Positions 43,704-52,219 of a stretch of 64,000 bases of DNA are shown here, piece by piece. Location of the stretch: the NCBI RefSeq assembly GCF_003574315.2, contig NZ_AP025739.1, forward strand, positions 5,022,001 through 5,086,000, read 5' to 3'. Origin of the DNA: Capsulimonas corticalis (GTDB lineage: Bacteria > Armatimonadota > Armatimonadia > Armatimonadales > Capsulimonadaceae). The notes under the pieces are model-generated. The model had not been told where the DNA came from. It worked only from the letters and a program-made list of their open reading frames with translations, and ran no database searches. Position 1 is the stretch's first letter, and each line of letters begins with the position of its first letter. The translations under genes and the position numbers were made by a program.

Positions 43704-44993
43704 ATGAAATTTCGCTTTTCGGTCTCGCTGCTCGCTTTGTTGACCGTCCTTTCCTTTGCTCGTCCCGCCGGCGCGCAGCCGCCGACGAACGTGCCGCCGT
43801 CGCCCGCTTATGGCGTCGCGGAGCGGATCCGGGCGCAGGCCGAATACGTACACGCTCAGTCGCTGACGAGCAGCCCGAATACGGAAGAGCAGAAGCGCCT
43901 TTCGAAGCTGCGCGCCAATCAGGCGATCAACAAGTATAAGGAAGTCGTCGCCAGTCGTATGTATAAGACGACCTGGTACGCCGCCGAATCGCTTTTCCAT
44001 CAAGCGCAGCTTGAGGAAAACGTTCTTGACAACAAGTCAAACGCGGTGGCGGCCTACAAGACGCTCCACAACCAGTTTCAAAACGTCATTTTTGACGACA
44101 AGATCAACGCGGAAGTCAATCTGCAGTCGGCGGAAAAGGCGCTTGATCTTGAGAACCGAACCAAGTTCCCTTCGAGCCTAGCCTATTCGGTGATCGACTC
44201 GCTGGTCAAGCTGTTCGGCGGGCGCCACTTTGCGTACTCGTACTTCCTGGCGATCCTTTCGATTTCGCTGCTCGTGAAGCTGGCGATGACGCCGCTGACC
44301 AACAAGCAGTATGCGACGATGAAGGAGCAGCAGAAGCTGCAGCCGCTCATCAAGGAGCTTCAGGCCAAGTACAAGGACAAAGAAGAGCAAGGCCGCAAGA
44401 TGATGGAGCTGTACAAGGAGCGAGGGATCAACCCCGCCGCCAGCTGCCTTCCCTTGCTGCTTCAGCTGCCCATCATGTACGTGCTCTGGTATACGATCAG
44501 CGTCTATCAGTATCAGTTTTCTCATGGAAGCTTTCTCTGGATCGGCAGCGGCTACGCGCATCAGTTCCCGTCGTTCCTCGGTGTGGACCTGAGCCAGCCC
44601 GACATTCCGATCCTGCTGCTGTACGCGCTGTCGATGTACATCCAGCAGAGAATGATGATCTCGCCCGATCCGCAGCAGGCCGAGCAGCAGCGGATGATGG
44701 CGATCATGACGCCGTTCATGAGCACATACTTCTTCTTGCAGTATAAGCTGTCGTCGGCGTTCATTCTGTATTATCTCATCTTCAATGTGCTGGGAACGGC
44801 GCAGCAGTACTACTACATGAAGAAGCGGCAGAGCGATGGGGACGGCGGCGGCGGCCTGTCGGTGCTGTCGACGGACCGGCCGACCGGAGGCTCGTCGGCG
44901 ACGCCGGCGCGAGTTTCCGCGAACGGCGCGGCGAAGCCCTCGGCGCGCGGAGCCATCGCGCCGAAATCGAGCGGGAAAAAGAGACGCCGCTAA
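43704..44993 (+). CDS. yidC: Membrane insertase YidC with TPR-like N-terminal domain
   Basis: A 429-aa Oxa1-family insertase. A signal-like segment (1-24) is followed by a soluble helical region (~30-155). That region includes a TPR-like unit (Y-A-A-E-S-L-F-H-Q-A-Q-L-E, then A-V-A-A-Y-K-T-L-H-N-Q-F) in place of the beta-sandwich of proteobacterial YidC. The five-helix core (~160-375) contains the cytoplasmic hairpin (Q-Q-K-L-Q-P-L-I-K-E-L-Q-A-K-Y-K-D) and ends in a basic tail (S-G-K-K-R-R-R) that can contact ribosomes. Confidence 0.93.
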   Translation: MKFRFSVSLLALLTVLSFARPAGAQPPTNVPPSPAYGVAERIRAQAEYVHAQSLTSSPNTEEQKRLSKLRANQAINKYKEVVASRMYKTTWYAAESLFHQAQLEENVLDNKSNAVAAYKTLHNQFQNVIFDDKINAEVNLQSAEKALDLENRTKFPSSLAYSVIDSLVKLFGGRHFAYSYFLAILSISLLVKLAMTPLTNKQYATMKEQQKLQPLIKELQAKYKDKEEQGRKMMELYKERGINPAASCLPLLLQLPIMYVLWYTISVYQYQFSHGSFLWIGSGYAHQFPSFLGVDLSQPDIPILLLYALSMYIQQRMMISPDPQQAEQQRMMAIMTPFMSTYFFLQYKLSSAFILYYLIFNVLGTAQQYYYMKKRQSDGDGGGGLSVLSTDRPTGGSSATPARVSANGAAKPSARGAIAPKSSGKKRRR

Positions 44994-45030
44994 AACGGCG
45001 CGAGCAATTATTGCCGAAGGGGACAACGAC

Positions 45031-45519
45031 TTGTCATCCCAGAACGAAGAGAATTCATTGGTTGCCGAACAAGCTTTGGAGCATTTGCGCGGAATCGTCG
45101 CGGGCAGCGGCCTACAGGCCGACGTGTCTGCGGGCGGTCAGCCCTTAGACGAAATTTCGGTCGAAATCACCGGTCCGGACGCCTCGTACTTTGTCGGTCC
45201 GCATGGGCAGTGTTTGGACTCATTGCAGTATCTGCTCAATCTGATCGTGAACAAAGGGCGCGAACCGCGCGTGCGCGTCTCCGTGGACGCCGACAAGCAC
45301 CGCGCGCGCCGCATTCAAACGCTCACGAAGTTCGCGCATCAGCTGGCCGATCAAGTGATCTCAAACGGCCAGGAAGCCGTCACCGATCCCATGAATCCCA
45401 TGGAGCGGCGCATCATCCATACGGTGCTCGCGGAGCGCAAGGACGTACAGACATACTCCGAAGGCGATGAGCCGGGCCGCTATGTCGTCGTCTGCCCCAG
45501 CACCGACGACAATGGATAG
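45031..45519 (+). CDS. jag: KH/R3H RNA-binding protein Jag (KhpB)
   Basis: 162 aa from TTG 45031, with GAAGGGGA upstream; longer frames run back into yidC. A type II KH domain (G-P-H-G-Q-C-L-D-S-L-Q-Y-L) is followed by an R3H domain with P-M-N-P-M-E-R-R-I-I-H and the ending D-E-P-G-R-Y-V-V-V. The separate Jag-N domain of Firmicutes is missing. RNA-binding partner of KhpA in other phyla. Last gene of the yidC operon, followed by a terminator. Confidence 0.9.
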   Translation: MSSQNEENSLVAEQALEHLRGIVAGSGLQADVSAGGQPLDEISVEITGPDASYFVGPHGQCLDSLQYLLNLIVNKGREPRVRVSVDADKHRARRIQTLTKFAHQLADQVISNGQEAVTDPMNPMERRIIHTVLAERKDVQTYSEGDEPGRYVVVCPSTDDNG

Positions 45520-45564
45520 CCGACGGACGCGGACGCAAAACGAATCATCAATGGCTGCGAATCT

Positions 45565-45589
45565 AAAAAGACGGGAAGCCGTCTTTTTT
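45565..45589 (+). terminator. Terminator of rpmH-jag operon
   Basis: AAAAAGACGG pairs with CCGTCTTTTTT around a GAAG loop (stem 45565-45574 with 45579-45588), ending in a T-run. Confidence 0.9.
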
Positions 45590-45673
45590 CTTTCGTGATC
45601 GCCGCGCGCAACTCCCCCTTGCCACCGCGAGAGCAAGAGGACGTCTTAATCGCCGGACAGGAAGAGAACGGTC

Positions 45674-47785
45674 ATGCGGGAAGAGCCCCAAACCGCGGAG
45701 CAATCCGCCGGGACGGGATGGGATGAGCCGGTGACGGCGGTGAAGGGCGTGACGGACGCGTTCGCGGCGGTGCTCGGCAAGGGTTTGAAGATCTGGACCG
45801 TCGGCGATCTGCTCGCGCACTATCCGCGCCGTTACGAAGACCGCACGCAGTTCAAACGGATCGTCGATGTGCGCCATGGCGACGCCGTGACGATCATGGG
45901 CAAAGTGCTTGGCGCGGAGAATGTCCCGACGCGATCGCGCGTCACGCTGACCAAGGTCGGGGTGGAAGACGACGGCGGCGTTGCGTACCTGGTGTTCTTT
46001 AACCAGTGGTTCGTCAAGAAGCAGTTCGATAAGATTCGCGGGCAGAAGATCGTCGTCTACGGCAAAGCGTCGCGCATGGGGCGGAATTTGGACCTGACGG
46101 AGGTCGAATGGGAGCCGTTTGACGAAGACAAAGATGCGCTTGCCGCCAATCGCATCGTCCCGATCTACCCGCTGACCGAGGGCGTTTCGCAGGCGCGCCT
46201 GCGCCGCGTCGCCTACGCCGCGCTGGAGCAGTTCAACACCGATGACGCCGCCGAACGGCTTCCGGCGGACTTGCTGCGCCGGGCGCATTTGCCCACGCTG
46301 AAGGATGCGCTCTGGGGCATCCACTTTCCGGTTTCGGACGAACAGCGGATCGACGGGCAGCGACGGCTGATCTTTGACGAGTTCTTTGTCTTGCAGCTCG
46401 TCCTCGCGCTGCGCAAGCGTCAGGTCCACAAGGCGCCGGGGATCGTATTTGAAAACACGGATGCGCCCGTAAAAGAACTTCAGGCCGCGTTGCCCTATGC
46501 GATGACGAACGCGCAGGACCGAGTGATCGCCGAGATCGCGATCGACATGCAGAGCGTGAAGTCGATGAACCGTCTCGTGCAGGGCGATGTCGGCGCGGGC
46601 AAGACCGTGGTGGCGATGGCGGCGATCATGATCGCCGTGCGCAATGGGTATCAAGCGGCGATGATGGCGCCGACCGAAATTTTGGCCGAGCAGCACTATC
46701 TGGGCATCCGCCGGATCATGGAGACGCTCGGCGTCACGGTGACGCTTCTTTCCGGCAGCCTGCCGGCGAAGGAAAAGCGCGCGGCGCTCGCGGCGGCGGC
46801 CTCCGGTGAGGCGAATATCGTGGTCGGCACCCATGCGCTGATTCAGGACACAGTCGCCTTTCACAAATTAGGGCTGGCGGTTGTGGACGAGCAGCATCGA
46901 TTTGGCGTGCTTCAGCGCGCGGCTCTGAAGGACAAGGGGACGTCGCCTGATATCCTGGTGATGACGGCGACTCCGATCCCGCGAACGCTGACTCTGACGG
47001 TCTACGGCGATCTGGACGTCAGCATCATCGACCAGCTGCCGCCCGGGCGCAAGCCGATCAAGACGCATTGGAAGCGCGGCGCGGAGCGGCCGATGGTCTA
47101 CGAAAGCCTGCGCGCGCTGCTGGCGGAGGGCCGTCAGGCGTATGTCATTTGCAGCCTGATCGAAGAGAATGAGAAGCTTCAAGCGCGCGCCGCGACGGAG
47201 CTTGCGAACCATCTTCAGGCGCAGGTCTTTCAGGAGTACAAAGTTGGACTGCTGCACGGCCAGATGAAGCCTTCGGAAAAAGAAGAGACGATGACGCGGT
47301 TCCGGGACCGCGAGCTGCACATCCTGGTTTCAACCACGGTGATCGAGGTCGGCGTCGATGTTCCGAACGCGTCGGTAATCATCATTGAGGACGCCGAGCG
47401 GTTCGGGATGGCGCAGCTGCATCAACTGCGCGGGCGGGTGGGGCGGGGCTCCACGCAGTCATACTGTCTGATGATCGGCGATCCCAAGAGCGAGGACGGC
47501 GCGGCGCGCCTCGCGACGATGGCGCGGACGACCGACGGTTTCTTGATCGCCGAGGAAGATTTGAAGCTGCGCGGGCCGGGCGATTTCTACGGCACGCGCC
47601 AGTCCGGGATCGAAACGCTGCCGTTTCTCGACGTGCTGCGCGACGTCCCGATTTTGAACGAAGCGCGCCAGGAAGCGTTTGCTCTCCTGGAAGAAGACCC
47701 GATGCTGAATCGGCCCGAGCACGCCGAACTGAAAGCGCGCGTGCGCAAGCAGTACAAGCGTGTGATGAAACTTACGTCAAGCTAA
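45674..47785 (+). CDS. recG: ATP-dependent DNA helicase RecG
   Basis: A 703-aa helicase that reverses stalled forks. N-terminal wedge OB fold (~30-150), Walker A G-D-V-G-A-G-K-T, motif II V-V-D-E-Q-H-R-F-G, motif III T-A-T-P-I-P-R-T, motif VI H-Q-L-R-G-R-V-G-R-G, and the C-terminal TRG-type segment with G-P-G-D-F-Y-G-T-R-Q-S-G. Length is normal. AGGAAGAG precedes ATG 45674. Confidence 0.98.
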   Translation: MREEPQTAEQSAGTGWDEPVTAVKGVTDAFAAVLGKGLKIWTVGDLLAHYPRRYEDRTQFKRIVDVRHGDAVTIMGKVLGAENVPTRSRVTLTKVGVEDDGGVAYLVFFNQWFVKKQFDKIRGQKIVVYGKASRMGRNLDLTEVEWEPFDEDKDALAANRIVPIYPLTEGVSQARLRRVAYAALEQFNTDDAAERLPADLLRRAHLPTLKDALWGIHFPVSDEQRIDGQRRLIFDEFFVLQLVLALRKRQVHKAPGIVFENTDAPVKELQAALPYAMTNAQDRVIAEIAIDMQSVKSMNRLVQGDVGAGKTVVAMAAIMIAVRNGYQAAMMAPTEILAEQHYLGIRRIMETLGVTVTLLSGSLPAKEKRAALAAAASGEANIVVGTHALIQDTVAFHKLGLAVVDEQHRFGVLQRAALKDKGTSPDILVMTATPIPRTLTLTVYGDLDVSIIDQLPPGRKPIKTHWKRGAERPMVYESLRALLAEGRQAYVICSLIEENEKLQARAATELANHLQAQVFQEYKVGLLHGQMKPSEKEETMTRFRDRELHILVSTTVIEVGVDVPNASVIIIEDAERFGMAQLHQLRGRVGRGSTQSYCLMIGDPKSEDGAARLATMARTTDGFLIAEEDLKLRGPGDFYGTRQSGIETLPFLDVLRDVPILNEARQEAFALLEEDPMLNRPEHAELKARVRKQYKRVMKLTSS

Positions 47786-47791
47786 AAAGAT

Positions 47792-47820
47792 TTGCAAAAT
47801 CGCCGCATTTCGAGTATTGT
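47792..47820 (+). promoter_or_regulatory. Possible coaD promoter
   Basis: TTGCAA (47792-47797), 17-nt spacer, TATTGT (47815-47820), 28 nt before ATG 47848. Confidence 0.5.
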
Positions 47821-47847
47821 TACCAGAGAAATGTCTGAGGCGCCGTC

Positions 47848-48330
47848 ATGATCGCTGTTTATCCCGGCTCGTTCGATCCCGTGACGAGCGGCCATTTCGA
47901 TATCATCAAACGCGCGGCGGCCATGTACGATGAGGTCGTCGTGCTGGTGGCCGTCAATTCCAGCAAGTCGCCGATGTTCGGCATCGCCGAGCGCGTGCAG
48001 ATGCTGGAGACGACGTGCCGCGAACTGGAGAACGTTTCGGTCGAGCGGCTGGAGAACGCGCTTCTCGTGGACTTCGCGGTGGCGCGCGGAGCGCAGGTCA
48101 TCGTGAAGGGTTTGCGCGCCGTCTCGGACTTCGAGTACGAATTTCAGATGGCGATGCTCAATCGCCGGCTTCAGCCGGCGGTGGAGACGGTCTTTTTGAT
48201 GGCGGCGGCCGAGCATTCGTTTCTGTCGTCCAGCATCGTCAAGGAGATCGGGCGGCTGGGCGGACAGATCGAAGGACTGGCGCCCGACGCCGTGCTGTCG
48301 TTTTTAAAGCAAAGTTTTGCGAATGTATAG
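47848..48330 (+). CDS. coaD: Phosphopantetheine adenylyltransferase
   Basis: 160 aa, normal length. It makes dephospho-CoA from 4'-phosphopantetheine and ATP. N-terminal Y-P-G-S-F-D-P-V-T-S-G-H contains the nucleotide-binding T-x-G-H-type motif. V-K-G-L-R-A-V-S-D-F-E-Y-E-F-Q-M and the late F-L-S-S-S-I-V-K-E-I block are diagnostic. CoA supply fits the fatty-acid genes just downstream. Confidence 0.97.
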   Translation: MIAVYPGSFDPVTSGHFDIIKRAAAMYDEVVVLVAVNSSKSPMFGIAERVQMLETTCRELENVSVERLENALLVDFAVARGAQVIVKGLRAVSDFEYEFQMAMLNRRLQPAVETVFLMAAAEHSFLSSSIVKEIGRLGGQIEGLAPDAVLSFLKQSFANV

Positions 48331-48406
48331 GCGGCCGGCAGTTTTAACCGCCGGCGTCTGGTTGTAGGCATTGGACGCACGGGCCTCGGTGGGAGGAGCA
48401 TAGACT

Positions 48407-49084
48407 GTGGATGTAATCAAGCTGCTGAACGAGCTGGAGAGCCTCGTTGAAGAACGACAGGTCATCATGGGCATTACCTGGGATTTTCATCGTGAGGATT
48501 TCCTCGACATCACGAATAAGATACGCGCGTCTCTCCCGGATGAGATGAAGCGGGCTTCGCGCCTGACGGCCGAAAGCGAAAAAGTGATCGTCGGCGCCCG
48601 CATGACCGCCGAACAGACGCTGGAAGACGCTCAGGAAGAAAGCAACCAGATCACCAAGGAAGCGCGCGCCAGCGCCGAGCGGCATCTGCGCGACGCCGAG
48701 TCGCAGGCGCAGAAAATGACCTCGACGGCCGAAGCGAGCGCCAAAGCCGTGGTGGGGGAAGCGCACGCCAAAGCCGAATCCATGCTGCGCGAGGCGCATC
48801 AGGAGAGCGAGAAGCTGATCAGCCAGAGCGAGCTGGTGCGCCTCGCGACGGTGCAGGCGCGCGAGATCATCGCCGCCGCCGAGTATGAAGCGCGCGATCT
48901 GCGCAAAGGCGCCGACGAATACGCGCACAGCGTGATGACGGATCTGGAGCGCACCGTGGGGGAATTGTCGTCCACGATCGAGCGCGGACGCAAGAAATTG
49001 GACCAGCGGCTGCGCGCCAACGAGAACGCCGCCTCGTTCTCCGATACCCGCAACGGCTCGGATTATGTCGGCAGCCGCCATTAA
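48407..49084 (+). CDS. Coiled-coil protein (DivIVA/ATP-synthase-b-like), unknown function
   Basis: 225 aa from GTG 48407 (GGAGGAG upstream). A short N-terminal region (M-D-V-I-K-L-L-N-E-L-E-S-L-V-E) resembles the start of DivIVA-like proteins. Residues ~45-205 are Ala/Glu/Lys-rich heptads (A-S-A-E-R-H-L-R-D-A-E, A-K-A-E-S-M-L-R-E-A), predicted as one long coiled coil. No membrane segment or catalytic motif. It lies between coaD and yceD, a position often held by cell-division or envelope scaffolds. No specific function is claimed. Confidence 0.7.
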   Translation: MDVIKLLNELESLVEERQVIMGITWDFHREDFLDITNKIRASLPDEMKRASRLTAESEKVIVGARMTAEQTLEDAQEESNQITKEARASAERHLRDAESQAQKMTSTAEASAKAVVGEAHAKAESMLREAHQESEKLISQSELVRLATVQAREIIAAAEYEARDLRKGADEYAHSVMTDLERTVGELSSTIERGRKKLDQRLRANENAASFSDTRNGSDYVGSRH

Positions 49085-49236
49085 AACATCCGCGATTCTT
49101 TATGAGAATGCCCGCTATTTTTTGCAATCTTTTGTACTTTTGATCGATTCTGGTCGCTTTTGTCTTAAGTTTCAGGTACAATGGATCGCTGTATTGATGG
49201 CCTGTGGAACGAAAACAGGTCTCAGGATATTTCGTT

Positions 49237-49749
49237 ATGCTGCGCTTGGATCTTGCTGAAATCATTCGAACCCCGGGGATGTACCACACCTACAAGGTGA
49301 ACGAGGCTCCGTACGCGACCGACGATGTCGAGTATGTCTCACCCATCACCGGCGACATCACGGTCACCAACACCGGCACGATGCTGCTTGTCCGCGGTCC
49401 GATCAAAACCACGATCGCCATGGAGTGCAACCGCTGCCTGGAGACCGTGCGCGTTCCGATCGAAACGGACATTGAAGAGCAATTCGACCTTCAAGAGATG
49501 GACGACTCCCAGCACCACGACAAAGTCGTGAAAGTGGTGGAAGAGGAAAACATCGGCGCGTTCGAGGATAAGGTTCTTTTGCTGGATGTTTTGATCCGTC
49601 AGGCGACGATTTTGGCGGAGCCGCTCATGCCGCTCTGCCGCGAAGACTGTCCCGGCATTCCCGTGAAATCTACGGATAAGGACGCCGATACCACCGAGCC
49701 GCTGAAGAAGTCGCCGTTCAGCGATCTTTCCAAGCTGCTGGAAGAGTAA
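49237..49749 (+). CDS. yceD: YceD/DUF177 family protein
   Basis: 170 aa from ATG 49237 (M-L-R-L-D-L-A-E-I-I, the family's start); GTG 49204 is in frame upstream. Contains E-C-N-R-C-L and C-R-E-D-C-P, two Cys pairs that may bind zinc, between which lies an acidic loop. DUF177 proteins are almost always encoded beside rpmF and are implicated in 23S rRNA accumulation. The rpmF gene follows after 65 nt. Confidence 0.9.
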   Translation: MLRLDLAEIIRTPGMYHTYKVNEAPYATDDVEYVSPITGDITVTNTGTMLLVRGPIKTTIAMECNRCLETVRVPIETDIEEQFDLQEMDDSQHHDKVVKVVEEENIGAFEDKVLLLDVLIRQATILAEPLMPLCREDCPGIPVKSTDKDADTTEPLKKSPFSDLSKLLEE

Positions 49750-49814
49750 GTTTTTCACAAAGATTTTTCGAGTTTTTGGAGCGATCAACGCTCCGCACGA
49801 GGAGGTGAACTTTC

Positions 49815-50033
49815 ATGCCATTGCCCAAGCGACGACATTCTAACCAACGGACCCGCAAGCGCCGCACGCACTACAAGCTGGAGCTTCCGGCTCTGGTCCG
49901 CTGCAACGTCTGCGCTCCGCTCGCCCCGGGAGTCTATCAGATGCGTTTGGACCACCATGCGTGTCCCGTCTGTGGAACCTACAACGGACGCCAGGCCATC
50001 AAGATCAAAGAAGCAGCTGGGACGGAAGAGTAA
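49815..50033 (+). CDS. rpmF: 50S ribosomal protein bL32
   Basis: 72 aa, preceded by an excellent ribosome-binding site (GAGGAGGTGA). N-terminal M-P-L-P-K-R-R-H-S-N-Q-R-T-R-K-R-R is typical. The zinc ribbon is complete (C-N-V-C and C-P-V-C), i.e. the zinc-containing C+ form. A C-terminal extension of ~10 residues is present. Followed by plsX, the standard yceD-rpmF-plsX order. Confidence 0.97.
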   Translation: MPLPKRRHSNQRTRKRRTHYKLELPALVRCNVCAPLAPGVYQMRLDHHACPVCGTYNGRQAIKIKEAAGTEE

Positions 50034-50061
50034 TCGATCTCCCGGCGCCCATGCCACGCAG

Positions 50062-50084
50062 CCGGCGGCGATGATCGCCGCCGG
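50062..50084 (+). terminator. Hairpin between rpmF and plsX
   Basis: CCGGCGGCGAT (50062-50072) pairs with ATCGCCGCCGG (50074-50084). No U-run follows; it may trim or attenuate transcription between the abundant ribosomal protein gene and plsX. Confidence 0.4.
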
Positions 50085-50172
50085 AGCGATGCAAATGCCG
50101 GGGAAATCCTCGCGGCGTACCTCGTCGCCCGTCATTCTGTTTTCCCTTTTTCAGTAACATCGTGGGACATTT

Positions 50173-51174
50173 ATGAAGATCGCGGTTGACGCGATGGGGG
50201 GCGACTTCGCCCCTGCTGAAGTTGTCAAAGGCGCATTGTCGGTAGCTCGTGAAGACAGTGCGCTCACCATTATCCTTGTCGGCGACGAAGCGGCGATTCG
50301 CTTGCAGCTCGCGTCGGAAGGCGATATCCCCAGCAATATTACAATCGAGCATACGGATGAAGTGATCGAGATGGGCGACCATCCCGCCTCCGCCGTCCGT
50401 AAGAAGCGCAACTCCTCCCTGGTCGTCTGCGGGCAGCTGGTCAAATCGGGGCGCGCCGACGCCACCATCAGCGCCGGAAACACCGGCGCGGCGATGGCCG
50501 TGGCGGCTCTCGACCTGGGACGCATTCCCGGCATCGAGCGCCCCGCGATCGCGGCGTCGCTTCCGACGGCCCATGGGGCGACCCTGCTTGTCGACGCCGG
50601 CGCGAACGTGGATTGCTCGCCGCAGAACCTTCTCCAATTCGCTTTGCTCGGCTCCATCTACGCCGAGAAGGTGATGGGAGTGGCGAATCCGCGCGTGGGC
50701 CTTCTCAACATCGGCGGCGAAGCGGGCAAGGGTAACGACCTGACCAAAACGACGTACGCCTTGCTGGAAAGCCGTCCTTTGAACTTCATCGGCAACGTAG
50801 AAGGCAAAGACGTCTTTGAGCATGCGGCCGATGTCGTCGTCTGCGACGGTTTCGCGGGCAATGTCCTTTTGAAGACGGGCGAAGCCGTCGCGGAGTACAT
50901 CGTCACGCTGCTGTCCCAGGAAGCGAAGGCCGGCGGTCAGGCGACGGTCGAGGCGCTCGGACCGCCGATGAAGCGGCTTCTCTCCAAGATCGACTATGCC
51001 GAAACCGGCGGCGCGCCGCTGCTGGGCGTCAACGGGGTTTCTTTTATCAGTCATGGGCGCTCTCGGGCGAAGGCGATCGCCAGCGCGATCCGCGCGGCGG
51101 CCAAGGCGGCCGGCACGGATTATGTCTCCACGGTCAGAGACGCCGTGCCGACATTTAGCGAGGAACGTCCATGA
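50173..51174 (+). CDS. plsX: Phosphate acyltransferase PlsX
   Basis: A 333-aa enzyme making acyl-phosphate from acyl-ACP for phospholipid synthesis. M-K-I-A-V-D-A-M-G-G-D-F-A-P, S-A-G-N-T-G-A-A-M, G-A-N-V-D-C-S-P and C-D-G-F-A-G-N-V are family blocks. First gene of the plsX-fabH-fabD-fabG cluster. Its stop overlaps a 10-codon ORF leading to fabH. Confidence 0.97.
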   Translation: MKIAVDAMGGDFAPAEVVKGALSVAREDSALTIILVGDEAAIRLQLASEGDIPSNITIEHTDEVIEMGDHPASAVRKKRNSSLVVCGQLVKSGRADATISAGNTGAAMAVAALDLGRIPGIERPAIAASLPTAHGATLLVDAGANVDCSPQNLLQFALLGSIYAEKVMGVANPRVGLLNIGGEAGKGNDLTKTTYALLESRPLNFIGNVEGKDVFEHAADVVVCDGFAGNVLLKTGEAVAEYIVTLLSQEAKAGGQATVEALGPPMKRLLSKIDYAETGGAPLLGVNGVSFISHGRSRAKAIASAIRAAAKAAGTDYVSTVRDAVPTFSEERP

Positions 51175-51203
51175 CGCAGCGTTACGTTAGCGAGGAGCGT
51201 TGA
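51171..51203 (+). CDS. Ten-codon ORF bridging plsX and fabH
   Basis: ATG 51171 overlaps the plsX stop (ATGA) and reads M-T-Q-R-Y-V-S-E-E-R then TGA, which overlaps the fabH ATG. It arises from a short duplication: TTAGCGAGGA(A/G)CGT occurs at the plsX end and again before fabH, each followed by ATGACG. It is more likely a translational-coupling relay or accident than a functional peptide. Confidence 0.25.
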   Translation: MTQRYVSEER

Positions 51204-52219
51204 TGACGGAAAGTACTGCGCTCCGCACCGTGGGCATCCTCGGTACGGGGTCTTATGCGCCGCCTCAGGTCGTCACGAACGACGACCTTGCGCAGCGGAT
51301 CGAGACGTCCGATGAATGGATCGTCAGCCGCACAGGCATTCGCGCGCGCCGCATCGCCGACGCCGATACCGCGACCTCCGATCTCGCGCTGGAGGCGTCC
51401 CGGCGCGCTCTCGCCGACGCGGGGGTAACCGCCGCCGAGATCGACCTGATCGTCGTCGCGACCTGCACCCCAGACCATCCGGGTTCTTTTCCCTCGACCG
51501 CCACGGTGCTCCAGCACCGGCTGGAAGCTTATCAGGCGTCCGCGTTCGATGTCGGCGCCGTGTGCGCGGGCTTCAGCTACGCGCTCCATATCGCCGCGCA
51601 GATGGTCCGGTCGGGCGCCAGCCGCCGAGCGCTCGTGGTGGGCGCCGAAACGCTCTCGAGAATTGTCAATTGGGACGATCGTAATACGGCGGTGCTTTTC
51701 GGCGACGGCGCCGGCGCGGCCGTGATCGGCCAGATCGACGGCGATGGCGGATATCTGGGCGGCATCCTCGGCGCGAACGGCGCCGGCGGTCCTTTGCTCA
51801 ATGTTCCGGCGGGCGGATCGCGCACGCCGCTCACCTCGGAGTGCGTCCGAGGCGGAGCCGATAAGATCTATCAGAACGGCAAGGAAGTCTACAAGTTCGC
51901 CGTACAGACGATGGGCGAGGCGGCGATCCAGGCGCTTAACAGCGTTGGGCTAACCCCCGAAGACGTCGACTGCTTTATTCCGCATCAGGCGAACATCCGA
52001 ATCATCACGAAGGCCGCCGAGCGGATGGACCTTCCGTTCGAAAAAGTTTTCACCAACCTCGAAAAATACGGCAACACGTCCGCCGCATCGATCCCGCTCG
52101 CGCTCGACGAAGCCGTCAAGCAGGGCCGTATTCAAACGGGAGACCTCGTGGTCCTCGTCGGATTCGGCGCGGGACTGACCTGGGGCGCCAACGTGGTGCG
52201 CTGGAGCAAAACATCTTGA
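51203..52219 (+). CDS. fabH: 3-oxoacyl-ACP synthase III FabH
   Basis: A ~338-aa condensing enzyme starting fatty-acid synthesis. Triad Cys in D-V-G-A-V-C-A-G-F, His in F-I-P-H-Q-A-N-I-R-I, Asn in Y-G-N-T-S-A-A-S. ATG 51203 with GAGGAG upstream. The stop overlaps the fabD TTG start (TTGA). Confidence 0.97.
   Translation: MTESTALRTVGILGTGSYAPPQVVTNDDLAQRIETSDEWIVSRTGIRARRIADADTATSDLALEASRRALADAGVTAAEIDLIVVATCTPDHPGSFPSTATVLQHRLEAYQASAFDVGAVCAGFSYALHIAAQMVRSGASRRALVVGAETLSRIVNWDDRNTAVLFGDGAGAAVIGQIDGDGGYLGGILGANGAGGPLLNVPAGGSRTPLTSECVRGGADKIYQNGKEVYKFAVQTMGEAAIQALNSVGLTPEDVDCFIPHQANIRIITKAAERMDLPFEKVFTNLEKYGNTSAASIPLALDEAVKQGRIQTGDLVVLVGFGAGLTWGANVVRWSKTS

Noticed and set aside
50034-50172. A gene in the rpmF-plsX gap
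   Set aside because: Only short frames without ribosome-binding sites; the visible structure is the hairpin at 50062-50084.
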